A DNA stretch of 64,000 nt, from assembly GCA_945910005.1 (NCBI GenBank), contig OX246743.1, positions 38,929,461 through 38,993,460 on the forward strand, given 5' to 3'. Shown here one piece after another: positions 49,361 to 62,962 of the stretch (positions are counted from its first letter, which is position 1; every line of letters begins with the position of its first letter). The DNA comes from Isoperla grammatica. Its lineage: Eukaryota; Arthropoda; Insecta; Plecoptera; Perlodidae. Position numbers and translations under genes: made by a program. Under the pieces are notes generated by a model that did not search any database, was not told the origin of the DNA, and worked only from the letters and a program-made list of their open reading frames with translations.

Positions 49361-50232
49361 TTACTTCGAACCATGAGCTTTCTTTAAATGTCTTTGCAGA
49401 CCGAGCCTTCTATGGAACTGTTCAGGACATTGATCACAAGAAAACCTCGGTGGTTTCGCACATACATAATTCACATGCTGAATATAAGATGACCTCATGT
49501 TAAATACTTTATTACACGTAGCACACGTGTAACTTTTCCCGCAGTCAAATTTAACATGATTGCGAAAGAAGTTTTTAGTTCTAAACATTCTTTCGCAATT
49601 AGGACATTTCAGCTCTTTTCCACACTCATATTTTTGGTGGATTCTCATATGTTTGAAATACTTAAAATTTTTCTTACAAACATCACACTGCAAACTTTTT
49701 CCACATTCATACTTCACATGCATATCAAAATTAGATTTAAATTTGTGAATTATCCCACATTTAGGACATTGTAATACTTTTCCGCACTCATACTGGACAT
49801 GTTGTTTAAGATTTCCCTTGTCTTTATACAGCTTCTTACATACTTCGCATGCATACTTCACAACACAAATGTGCTCCTTCAAATCCAAAGCATTTAGACA
49901 ATTCCTCTTGCATGTTCTACACACAAGATTCCCGCAGTTGCTAAGAATATGCGTATTTAAGTCCCGCCTCAATTTAAACAAAACGTTACACTTTGGGCAC
50001 GCGAGAACCTTACCGCACTCGAAGCGCACGTGGTCATCAAAATGGGATCGGTTTATGAAAGTCTCCTGACATGTGGCACACTTGAATCGTCCGCACGTTG
50101 AGAGGTGGACGAGAATTAAGTCTTGATGTGAGAAGCCCTGACCACAGACCGTACACTGAACAGACTGAGGAGTGACATCATCCTGGGAAAGAACCGCAGA
50201 GTGGACGACGGGAACAGGCCACGCCACAGCAC
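49361..50232 (-). CDS. exon P2 zinc-finger exon, ten fingers
   Basis: Acceptor tgatattttag at 50233; same length and finger plan as P1 (289 residues). It differs from P1 at about 23 residues. Eight of these fall on helix positions -1, 3 or 6, the usual base-contacting positions: for example finger 7 changes at -1 (Phe to Tyr), 3 (Gln to His) and 6 (Thr to Ile), and finger 6 at 3 and 6. Cys and His ligands are all kept, so it is an intact isoform with probably altered DNA preference. Confidence 0.87.
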
Positions 50233-51199
50233 CTAAAATATCACGTATTTACTTGCAAAACAGTAAATCACTCATCCACTGATGCTCGAGCAAACCATAA
50301 TATACAATTAATACTTTTTCCTTTGAAATATATGTACTCGTAAATTACCTGTAATATGATATAGAACAAATGTAACGTTACGTAAAAGTATTACTAGTAC
50401 CACCACCAATAATGCGTAGTGAAGAAATCCACAGGCAACCATTTACAAAACTTTAAAACAAGACAAAATGTACGGAAACCAAATAATTTACTTACTCCCC
50501 ATTCCTTATAAACATATATACTGTTTTTCCAATACTGTACTAAAGAACTGAGAAGAAAATGCTTTTGAATTAATTGAATTGATTCCTCGTTTCTGAAAGA
50601 AAAAACTTAACAATTCATACTACGAAATGTTGTTTTCTTATGGCGTTATTTTGGCAGACAAAACTTTACATTTGAGAACAATCAACTAATTGTTTCACCA
50701 CCACCAGCAAGGAAATGAACCTTAAAAGTTAAAAACATATATACATAATCTATAGAAGATAAGTGGTTTATTTTACTACATATTTCTAGCAGATATTTTA
50801 ATAACGAAGATGAAACAATAGAAATACCCACTCAACGTCAACATGGCCTTGGACGCGTTTTGGCCATATTGTAATCTCTTAGTTAAACCATACGTGATAC
50901 AAACAAAATCACACACATCTCACACAAGTGGGCAATGTGACATTGTTAACAATATTATTATTCTTTTTAAACATAGCACACTACGGAACATTTCAGTTTT
51001 ATTGAAAAACATTGATACTAGGATACATAATGGTGATTTTCAATCCTAATGGATGGCATGTGCGCGGTAACAAACATTGATTTGGTAGACACAGGGTAGC
51101 AAAAATACAAAAACGCGTTTTCTTTAAATATTAAATCGCTTTCTTCTTCAGTATGATGTATAGAAGTTATATTTTATTTCGCCTCATTTGCAGATTGAT
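50233..51199. other. spacer between P2 and Q2
   Basis: Second copy of the P-Q spacer, with a minus-strand AATAAA near 51171-51177 after the Q2 stop. No gene seen. Confidence 0.5.
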
Positions 51200-51837
51200 T
51201 CATGATGGCTTTTTATGCGTTTCCATATGTTGAACTAGAGCGTTCTTTCGCTTTGCAGCATAAGAACACATTTCACAAGTGAACCGCGGTTCTTTCCCAC
51301 ACTCGTGTCGAATGTGTGTCACAAACGTGGTCTGGTGCTTAAAACGTTTAAGGCAATTTGGACATTGCAGTACTTTCCCACATTCATATTTAACGTGCGC
51401 ATCTAACCCAGACTTGGTATTACAGCGTTCAGAACACTTTTCACAGGTCAACACTTTTCCACATTCATGTTTCGCATGTCGCCTCAAATCCCGAATATAT
51501 TTGAATATTCTATTACAACTGTCACATTTTATAATCTTTCCACACTCGTGTTTTAAATGGTTTCTTAATGTGCGGATTAATTTGCATCTGTATTCACAGT
51601 TTGGACACGAAACTTCTCTCCCGCATTCATACTCAATGTGATCAATGTAGACAGTTTTAGAGTGGAATGCCTCGTTGCAAGTTTTACATATAAATGGCGG
51701 TTTTCCAAGGGGGTTACACACATGCCCAATAAGTTGGTCGGAGTTAACTTTTCTCTTGCATTGTTTGCATGTCGACTGCACTGGCGGGACCACTGACTCC
51801 TGGGTATTGATGACAGGCAACAACCACGCTATTGCAC
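51200..51837 (-). CDS. exon Q2 zinc-finger exon, seven fingers
   Basis: The acceptor is cccttgttccag at 51838, with C in place of the usual T. Reads GAIAWLLPVINTQESVV and the same seven-finger plan as Q1 (211 residues). It differs from Q1 at about ten residues, nearly all in linkers or next to metal ligands, almost none in the recognition helices. Intact. Confidence 0.86.
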
Positions 51838-52647
51838 CTGGAACAAGGGATAACACGTTATTTAAATCACATTAGATAATGGGTACCGGTCATGTAGGGG
51901 CCTACTAAGTAAGGAACTATTGAAAACATTCATATCGCCGTGTGTAGAACAAGTTATAGCAAAAATATTTTTTTTGTAAACTTTGCTCTGGGGAATAGAT
52001 GTCATTTATTCTTAATAACATGATTATATCTCGAGTAGGTTACAACTTACAACACACATCTTCAATGCTCATTTGAAGAAAAATGGACGGGAAACCTGGA
52101 TGTATAGGAAAATAAATACATGTGGTTTTAAAGCACATACAAGAGTTTTATTGGTTTTATACATCTTATCGTATTGTTCGTCTTCTTTCTCTTCGCTTTT
52201 TTGCTATTGTTCTTGTTTGACAGAAAATAATTTATTATAATTAATCCATATTATAAATAATTAAAATAGTTAATCCATAGATTCAGACTAAGTAACTTAT
52301 CGGTATAACTAAACTAATATTTAAGTCTAACATAGTGTAAACAAACAATCCATGCCTTCAAGCAGGTTGGCACACGAACACCATAAAGAAAGTTTAAAAT
52401 CATGAAATACATAGGAACTAATTGTGAATTTGTGTGAGGAACTAATTGACAATTAAGGCTATATGGTGACACGCCTTCAATAGCAAATTCCATTGCCTGA
52501 CTCACTCAAGAAGGTTGACCTCCGTAAATGTGGAAGTCTTCAAATGTAAAAAAAATCAAACTGATAATGTGAGCATTACTTTATGAGCAATTAGAAGATC
52601 AAAATATCAAAAATACGTTCCTGAACAATTGTTTGGAAAATTAGAAA
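51838..52647. other. spacer between Q2 and P3
   Basis: Junction of duplication copies 2 and 3 near 52220-52270. No gene seen. Confidence 0.5.
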
Positions 52648-53519
52648 TTACTTCGAACTATGAGCTTTCTTTAAATGTCTCTGCAGATCAAGCTTTCTAT
52701 GGAACTGTTCAGGACATTGATCACAAGAAAACCTCGGTGGTTTCCCACATACATAATTAACATGCTGAATATAAGATGACCTCATGTTAAATACTTTATT
52801 ACACGTAGCACATGTGTAACTTTTCCCGCAATCAAATTTAACATGATTGCGAAAGAAGTTTTTAGTTCTAAACATTCTTTCGCAATTCGGACATTTCAGC
52901 TCTTTTCCACACTCATATTTTTGGTGGGTTCTCAATTGTTTGAAGAACTTAAAATTTTTCTTACAAACATCACACTGCAAACTTTTTCCACATTCATACT
53001 TCACATGCGTATCAAAATCAGATTTAAATTTGTGAATTATCCCACATTTAGGACATTGTAATACTTTTCCGCACTCATACTGGACATGTTGTTTAAGATT
53101 TCCCTTATCTTTATACAGCCTCTTACATACTTCGCATGCATACTTCACAACACAAATGTGCTCCTTCAAATCCAAAGCATTTAGACAACTCCTCTTGCAT
53201 TTTCTACAAAAAAAATCCCCGCAGTTGCTAAGAATATGCGTATTTAAGTCGCGCCTCAATTTAAACAAAACGTTACACTTTGGGCACGCGAGAACCTTCC
53301 CGCACTCGAAGCGCACGTGGTCATCAAAATGGGATCGGTTTATGAAAGTCTCCTGACATGTGGCACACTTGAATCGTCCGCACGTTGAGAGGTGGACGAG
53401 AAGGAAGTCTTGATGTGAGAAGCCCTGACCACAGACCGTACACTGAACGGACTGGGGAGTGAAGTCATTCTGGGAAAGAACCGCAGAGTGGACGACGGGA
53501 ACAGGCCACGCCACAGCAC
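52648..53519 (-). CDS. exon P3 zinc-finger exon, ten fingers
   Basis: Acceptor tgatattttag at 53520; 289 residues, same plan as P1 and closer to it than P2 is. Differences from P1 include finger 10 (Gly to Asp at helix position 3, Arg to Lys at 1), finger 9 (Ile to Met at -1) and finger 5 (Lys to Gln at 6). All metal ligands are intact. Confidence 0.87.
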
Positions 53520-54774
53520 CTAAAATATCACGTATTTACTTGCAAAACAGTCAAACACTCATCCACTGATGCTCGACCAAATCGTAATATAATACCTTTT
53601 CCATTGAAATATCTGTACATGTAAATTACCTGTAAATATGATTGATCAAATGTAACATTACGTAAAAGTACTACTAGTACCACCACCAATAATGCGTGGT
53701 GAAGAAATCCACAGGCAACCATTCACAAAACTTTAAAACAAGACAGAATGTACGGAAACCAAATAATTAACTAAAAAAACTTAACACCATACAACGAAAC
53801 GTTGTTTTCTTATGGCTTTATTTTGGCAGACGAACTTTACATTTGAGAACAATCAACTAATTGTTTCCCTGCAAAGACATGAACCTAAAAACGTGTATAC
53901 ATAACAACAGTAACACAAACAACACAACATAATACGTAGTGATTTACAACTCTAAATGTTTATAATTATCTTTCTATTTAACTAAATTACATTTAATTTA
54001 CCTTTAACATTGACTAGTAATTTGTTCATCGTTTTACACACTTCCTACCAAATGACTGCAGTGTATACATTTAGTACATTCACTACTATTTTATATTATT
54101 TGAATTAGTCATTGTTAGTTTGCACTAGCTACTACACTTCTAGTTACTAGTACCCTACAATCATATACTGCTATTTTTGTAATCTCGAATGTATCAGTAC
54201 ATATACACTACTATTCTCTATACCTCTATGTATATATATATATATATATAATTTTCCTAAAAACGTGTATACATAACAACAGTAACACAAACAACACAAC
54301 ATAATACGTAGTGATTTACAACTCTAAATGTTTATAATTATCTTTCTATTTAACTTAATTACATTTAATTTACCTCCAACATTAACTAGTAATTTGTTCA
54401 TCGTTTTACACTCTTCCTACCAAATGACTGCAGTGTATACATTTAGTACATTCACTACTATTTTATATTATTTGAATTAGTCATTGTTAGTTTGCACTAG
54501 CTACTACACTTCTTGTTACTAGTACCCTACAATCAATCATATACTGCTATTTTTGTAATCTCGAATGTATCAGTACATATACACTACTATTCTCTATACC
54601 TCTATGTATATAAGTTGGACTAGGAACACAAATTAACATGTTCTAGTGAGGGGAAAGGTACAGAAGGACGACAGCTTACCTGAAAACGTTAGGTAGGTCG
54701 CACATACACACAAGTAGATGAGTAGACAAGTTGCTGATACGTTTCGACCAACTAGTGGTCTTTATCACACCACA

Positions 54775-54805
<31 letters not shown>

Positions 54806-56082
54806 TTTATATATTTATCCTAAAAACGTGTATACATAACAACAGTAACACAAACAACACAACATAATACGTAGTGATTTACAACTCTAAATGTGTATAC
54901 ATATATTTATATATTTATCCTAAAAACGTGTAAACATAACAACAGTAACACAAACAACACAACATAATACGTAGTGATTTACAACTCTAAATGTTTATAA
55001 TTATCTTTCTATTTAACTTAATTACATTTAACTTACCTCCAACATTTACTAGTAATTTGTAAATCGTTTTACACACTTCCAACCAAATGACTGCAGTGTA
55101 TACATTTAGTACATTCACTACTATTTTATATTATTAGAATTAGTCATTGTTAGTTTGCACTAGCTACTACACTACTAGTTACTAGTACCCTACAATCATA
55201 TACTGCTATTTTTGTAATCTCGAATGTATCAGTACATGTACTACTATTCTCTATACCTCTATATATATTTAACTTAACAATTTTTTGCAGGGTACCTTAA
55301 TAAAACACTACTACTATGTAAATCGTATATACACATTTCCTATTTAAAAGTGTATATGATTAGTACCTTTATCTATGCTACTATTTTATGTTGTGTATAA
55401 ACTTACTATTCTTATGTACATATTTATGTTAAGATATGAGAATAAAATGGATTTTTGATTTGATTTTTTTTAATATAGAAGATAAGTGGTTTATTTAACT
55501 ACATATTTCTAGCAGATATTTAAATAACGAAGATGAAACAATAGAAATACCCACTCAACGTCAACATGGCCTTGGACGCAATTTGGCCATACTGTAATCT
55601 CTTAGTTAAACCATACGTGATACAAACAAAATCACACACATCTCACACCAGTGGCAAATGTGACATTGTTTACAATATGTTTATTCTTTTTAAACATAGC
55701 ACACTACGGAACATTTCAGTTTTATTGAAAAACATTGATTTTAGGATACATAATGGTGATTTTTTATTCTAATGGATGCCCTACTTAGCGGAGGCATGTG
55801 CGCAGTAACAAACATTGATTTGGTAGACACTGGGTAGCAAAAACACAAAAACGCATTTTCTTTAAATATTAAATCGCTCTGTTCTTCAGTATCATGTATT
55901 CAAGTTATATTTTAGTTTGTTAGTTAGTTAGTTTTTATTTCGTAATGTTGACCCCTCGCACAGTACTGTGTCTGCAGTATATTACATATCAAGCCATCTA
56001 GAATAGTGTATAAATACAGTCAATATACAATAAAATCATTAAAATACATTTAAAATACTTTTCGACTCATTTGAAGATTGAT
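53520..56082. repeat. P3-Q3 spacer with inserted repeats
   Basis: Homologous to the other P-Q spacers at both ends, with a roughly 1.6-kb insertion. A block of about 350 bp starting CCTAAAAACGTGTATAC occurs at 53884 and 54256, a fragment at 54819, and again at 54919. TA-microsatellites (about 54230-54250 and 54774-54800) separate copies. The insertion ends at about 55440-55470 in AATAAAATGGATTTTTGATTTG and a T-run, which recalls a LINE-type 3' end. No coding frame. Confidence 0.6.
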
Positions 56083-56720
56083 TCATAATGGCTTTTTATG
56101 CGTTTCCATATGTTGAACTAGAGCTCTCTTTCGCTTTGAAGCATAAGTACACATTTCACAAGTGAACTGCGGTTCTTTCCCACACTCGTGTCGAATGTGT
56201 GTCACTAACGTGGTCTGGCGCTTGAAACGTTTAAGGCAATTTGGACATTGCAGTACTTTCCCACATTCATATTTAATGTGCGCATCTAGCCTAGACTTGG
56301 AACTACAGCGTTCAGAACACTTTTCACAGGTCAACACTTTCCCACATTCATATTTCGCATGTCGCCTCAAATCCCGAATATATTTGAATTTTCTATTACA
56401 ACTGTCACATTTTATAATCTTTCCACACTCGTGTTTTAAATGGTATCTTAATGTGCGGATTAATTTGCATCTGTATTCACAGTTTGGACACGAAACATCT
56501 CTCCCGCATTCATATTCAATGTGATCGTTGTAAAAAGCTTTAGATTGAAATGCCTCGTTGCAAGTTTTACATATAAATGGCGGATTTCCAAGGGGGCTAC
56601 ACACGTGCCCAATGAGTTGGTCGGGGTTAACTTTTCTCTTGCATTGTTTGCATCTTGACTGCACTGGCGGGACCACTGGCTCCTGGGTATTGATGACAGG
56701 CAACAACCACGCTACTGTAA
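56083..56720 (-). CDS. exon Q3 zinc-finger exon, seven fingers
   Basis: Acceptor cccttgtttcag at 56721. Reads VTVAWLLPVINTQEPVV and the Q plan (211 residues). More diverged than Q1/Q2: changes hit helix positions in most fingers (CKTC finger at 2 and 3, CPNC finger at 6, CEKC finger at -1 and 3, next CPNC at -1, last finger at 2). Metal ligands intact. Confidence 0.86.
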
Positions 56721-58995
56721 CTGAAACAAGGGATAACACGTTATTTACATCACATTAGATAATGGGTACCGGTCATGTACTAAGTAAGGAATTATTGAAA
56801 ACATTCATATCGCCATGTGTACAACAAGTTATAGCAAAAGTATTTTTTTGTAAACTTCGCTCTGGGGAATAGATGTCATTTATTCTTAATAACATGATTA
56901 TGTCTCGAGTAGGTTACAACTTACAACACACATCTTCAATGCTTATTTGAAGAAAAATGGACAGGAAACCTGGATGTATAGGAAAATAAATACATGTGGT
57001 TTTAAAGCACATACAAGGGTTTTATTGGTTTTATACATCTTATCGTATTGTTCGTCTTCTTCCTCTTCGCTTTTTTGCTATTGTTCTTGTTTGACAGAAA
57101 ATAATTTGACGATAGAACATAAAGCAGCAGAAGCAACATGTTAAATAGACATGCAAATTGTGCATGCAATTTCTTTCCTCAAGCACAAAAGGTAGTTTTA
57201 TAACAAACTTGATAAGGAATATAACAGTTGCCTACACTAAACAATTGCTTTAATATTGGCAAAATATCAATAGCACATACTTTATTACATAATTCTTATA
57301 CCTACCCTGTATTTCTGAAACGTGATTGAATCAATAGATATTGATAGAAACGATCAAGCAAGCAATGAGATGGCAATCTTTCGATGAACGTACAGCAATG
57401 CAAAATATAAACTGTTTTAAACTTTTTTTTACCTAAATACGTTTTAAAGTCGATCGATGATAACTGCACATGTAATATAAATCATTCAAATTGTATGTAC
57501 TGTAAGTTGAGATTAAGTTTGTGAATATTGTATAAAAAAATATGCACCTACCGCTATTAGTTTTTTTATTTATTGAGTGTTGAAATGCGTTGGAATTCCC
57601 TGTTATACATTGTAACTGAACAAAAACCTACACTTTCAATCGTATAACTTTGCGTAGCACCTTCAAAAAGTAATATGTTGTAACAAATTTTCGTCCTAAA
57701 TGTAGATAACTTCATGACTAACATGAATACGTTTGAAAAACATGATCGAACGCGATCCGTTTTCGAGATATGTGCGCTGGTGTGTCAATTTTACCTCAAA
57801 TCTACTCAAATTAGAAACTATAAATATACTTTATTTAAAAAAAAATATATATAATTTCAAGACGTTCAGTATTAAATGCTACTCACATGTAATAATTCTT
57901 GAAATTCATAATTTAGAATAAAAAAAAGTATTTTTTCATGTCCATTTAATTTGAATAGTTTAGTTGTTGTACTGAATGGGTAGTTCACTTCATCGATCGA
58001 CTTTAAACATTATACCTACTATATTACTGAAAACTACAGTTCGTTCAGAGACGAATGGTATTACTTTTGTGTTGTGATACTGTGGTATAATTATTGTGCT
58101 GTGTACTGTAGTATAATGAATGGTTTTGGGAGACAACCCCTACTCTCAGCTACGATGTGTTACACCCAGGTGTAATCTACTATACTTCTATTACATACTT
58201 TCCAAGGAAGTACTCATTGTCCTACCTCTTGTACTGTGCATCTAACACTCCCATAATTGTCCATGGCTCTTGATAGGAAATATTAAATCTAATTACAATC
58301 TCTTGTAAAATAGTAGTTACTAGTTTAAATCTCAGTCCGTAATATACAAAGAACACTTAGAAGGTTCCATCATCTACATACGAAGATTTCAGCCCAAACC
58401 GACTTTCGCCTGATTGTGTTTGTAATGAAACCAGTAGGAAAGCTAAACTATTATACTTCTATGTAGATTTATAATTTGTTTCTCAAGCAAATTCATCTGA
58501 CAAGTGGCATACAAATATGATGGCGCCGTTCCAGACACCTACGCTTATAAAAGTGACAAAACGTATTATTAACCATCTTATATAGTGATTACAATATGAA
58601 TAATATATAAAAACAAACTATGACTGTTAAAACACTGTTATCTAACACTAGTTTGTCTACGAAGACCTAGCCTACCACACTTTGCACAGCTACACATTCT
58701 ATAAGAATATCCAAAAAAGAGGGTGTGTTTAACAAATGCCAATTATTGTTTGACTATTACTACTACAAAATAACCGAAAATACAATACTTTCAAGAAACA
58801 ACACGAAAACATCAACACCAATTATACGTTGTCTGGTTAGGACTACATGGCAGCCCACGTTCGGGTAAACATACGACAGCATTTGTATGAATGTAAGTTT
58901 ACTCGGTCATACGTAAAGATGGTTTTATAAATAGTGAAAGGTCTACTTCTTAACTCTGCAAGGAAGAGAGACTCTCAGCCGACTAGGATACTTTA
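56721..58995. other. non-coding interval between Q3 and exon R
   Basis: Duplication homology ends near 57110; beyond that A/T-rich sequence without a supported gene. Confidence 0.5.
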
Positions 58996-59621
58996 CTAAT
59001 TGTGATTGTGTTTGATATGTTTTATAAGGTAATCCTTACGCGGTCCTGCATACGTACACAATTCACAAAAAAATCGTGGTTCTTTCCCACACTCACATCT
59101 AACGTGCTTTAGAAACGCTTGATGGCGTTTGAATGTCACAAGGCAAATCGGACACCGGTTAACTTTCCCACACTCGTGCGTGACGTGGGTGTTAAACTCG
59201 GGTTTGTATTTGAAAACTTTACCACACTTTTTACACGCCAACACTTGACCACATTCATATTTCGTGTGTCGATTTAAATCTTGAAGAAAATTGAATTTCT
59301 TTAGACACCTGTCACATTTTATAATCTTCCCACATTCGTGTTTTAGATGGTAGTTTAAGGTACGTTTCAGCTTGAAGTTTTTGTTACAAACACTACATAA
59401 AACACTTCTTCCGCACTCGAAGTTTATATGGTCCTTGTAGAAACCCTTATTCCGAAAAGTCTCCTTGCAAGTCCCGCATACGAATTTAGGTTCTGGAAGT
59501 TGTTTACAAATTACAAGATGTTCAGTGAGTTGGTCGAGATGATCGAATTTCTTGTTGCATCGTTCACATGTTAAGGCAGAACCCGCCGAAGTGATGATGG
59601 GCAATGGCCAAGCTACTGCGT
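58996..59621 (-). CDS. exon R zinc-finger exon, seven fingers
   Basis: Acceptor cttgtgtttcag at 59622. Reads DAVAWPLPIITSAGSAL, then six CCHC fingers (CERC...HLVIC, CGTC...HINFEC, CSVC...HLKHEC, CDRC...HTKYEC, CKKC...HVTHEC, CPIC...HVRCEC) and a CCHH finger (CELC...HIKHNH); 207 residues. Organisation and several joints resemble exons Q, so Q and R probably share an ancestor. Intact. Confidence 0.86.
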
Positions 59622-61070
<1,449 letters not shown>

Positions 61071-61378
61071 TCAAAAAGTTCCACAATCGTATCTCAAATG
61101 GTCATTTAAATCACGTTTAAACTTGAATATTTTAAAACAGACACGACAAAACAGTCTTTTTCCACACTCGTAATAAATGTGATTGTTATAGTCGGTCACT
61201 CGACAGAACGTCGCTTTGCAAGCCGAGCACTCAAGTATAGGTTGTGACTGTTTGGTGCAAACAGTCAGATGTGATATGAGCTCATTAAGGTGACTGAACG
61301 CCATGTTGCATTTATCGCATCTTGAGGGGATAACCGTATCCTCGGGATAGTTGCCAGGCACTGAATAAGCCATCGCAT
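61071..61378 (-). CDS. exon S zinc-finger exon, three fingers
   Basis: Acceptor attttgtgttttag at 61379, slightly off the usual sequence. Reads DAMAYSVPGNYPEDTVIPS, with AWPLP degraded to AYSVP, then CDKC...HLTVC, CSAC...HIYYEC and CRVC...HLRYDC, ending CGTF; 101 residues. It matches the last three fingers of exon T, including the DSVIPSRCDKCNM-type lead-in. It is a shorter paralogue of T. Confidence 0.78.
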
Positions 61379-62420
61379 CTAAAACACAAAATAGATTATT
61401 AGACACGACATAGTTATCGGCCAGTTTTTTGGACATTGCTGTGAAGATGGAGAAATTGTCAAAAACGATGGCCCTGGGGCTCTGTTCCGTAACTTGGTTA
61501 CTGCATATCATGAAAAAAATCTGCCTGAATTCAAACTTGTTATGTAGAAAGTAATTTAATATTGAACGAAGAAGTACAAATTCAGGCAGAATTCATTGGA
61601 GGATATAGAATAAAAAGTTACAGAATAGGGCCCCTGACCAGTGGTCGAATTCTACCCCGCATAGTCCCCCCCCCCCCCTACGTCCCCCCTCCAAGACTAC
61701 GGGATTTACGAGCCAGAACACAGGGAAATAAAAACAGATACACATGGCAATTTAATGTATTTCCGTTTATTCAGTTTGTTCGAAAGAACATCTACAAACA
61801 TTATGGAAGTACACGAGAGACCAGAAACAAATAAATAGCAAGTCGCATAGTTAAGCTTTTAATTATTTACGGTTCTTTCCCAAAACACAACAGACGGTAT
61901 CACTTTTAAGAAATGGAAAACTGATGATTAATTATAAATATGTATTATTTGGCAATAACTTACATTGGTGAATATTAAACATGTACATTAGCATTGGTAG
62001 TCACTCCAATATCGCTCACCTGACCTGCATTCCCTACACATGTTTAAACCTGGTACATGTATATACTACCGCAATGTACATTAAAAAACTTTAAAAAAAT
62101 CAATCAATTAATTGTTAAGCTTGTATGTAACAAACAGTAAGCAAATAAATAAATGCAAGGAGAAATGTATACTCTTCTAACTTAAACATATCCCAAAACT
62201 ATATGTACATCTAAGATAATACGATTAATATTCCTAAAACAAAAAGTGATCAACTTTTCCGGCTTGCTGTAATTTAACCAGTAAATTTACCGGTTAATTA
62301 CTAAATAAACACATTCTTAATTTTACAGTTAATCCATATCACTACATACTATAGAGAACGCGGGAAAACAGGCACACGTATCATCTTTAACGCTTCTCTC
62401 ACATTATAATGATTACTTTA
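61379..62420. other. non-coding interval between exons S and T
   Basis: Includes a C-run near 61668-61680 and minus-strand AATAAA-like sequences. No gene seen. Confidence 0.45.
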
Positions 62421-62962
62421 TTAACGCATTCCACAATTGTGTTTCAAATGATTGTGCAAATCACGTTTAAATTTAAAAACTTTAGAACATACATGACAAG
62501 AGAGTTCTTTCCCACACTCATAATTTACGTGGTCGTTATAGTGGGCCGTTTTCCAGAATGTTGTTTTGCAGGCAGCGCATTGAAGGATATACCCTGGTTT
62601 GGTTTTACAAGCAGATAGATGAGCAATGAGTTCATCTAGATGTTTGAACTCCATGTTGCATTTATCGCAACGCGAGAGGATGACAGAATCCTTGGGAAGA
62701 GGCTCGGGTTGAGGTTTCTTGCAAACTGGTATATGAGCAATCAGATCACCGAGGTGTTTGAACGCCAAGTTGCAACTGTCGCATCGCGACGGAATGACAG
62801 AATCCTTGGCAGATCTATCAGCAAGTTTGTCGCAAATTGAAAGATGCTCAATCAGTTCGGCGGGATGTTGAAATTTATTCTTGCATTTGTCGCACTTGTG
62901 TTCAATGGAAGTGTCACTATCGTCTTCGGGATTAATGACTGGCAATGGCCACGCTATGGCAT
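62421..62962 (-). CDS. exon T zinc-finger exon, five fingers
   Basis: Acceptor gtctgtttcag at 62963. Reads DAIAWPLPVINPEDDSD, then three similar fingers (CDKC...HLSIC, CDSC...HIPVC, CDKC...HLSAC) separated by acidic/Pro linkers with the repeated motif DSVI[PL]SRCD, and two more (CAAC...HVNYEC, CHVC...HLKHNC), ending CGMR; 179 residues. The first three look like an internal duplication of the finger that is single in exon S. Intact. Nearest exon to the presumed constant 5' exons outside the window. Confidence 0.84.

Larger units (their letters stand above)
45755..57110 (-). repeat. threefold tandem duplication of the P-Q exon pair
   Basis: Marker sequence ATAGATTCAGACTAAGTAAC recurs at about 45758, 49015 and 52278, a period of about 3.26 kb, and the far ends recur at about 48840, 52105 and 56980. 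Each copy contains one P exon and one Q exon. The third copy is about 1.6 kb longer through inserted repeats at 53884-55460. Confidence 0.9.
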
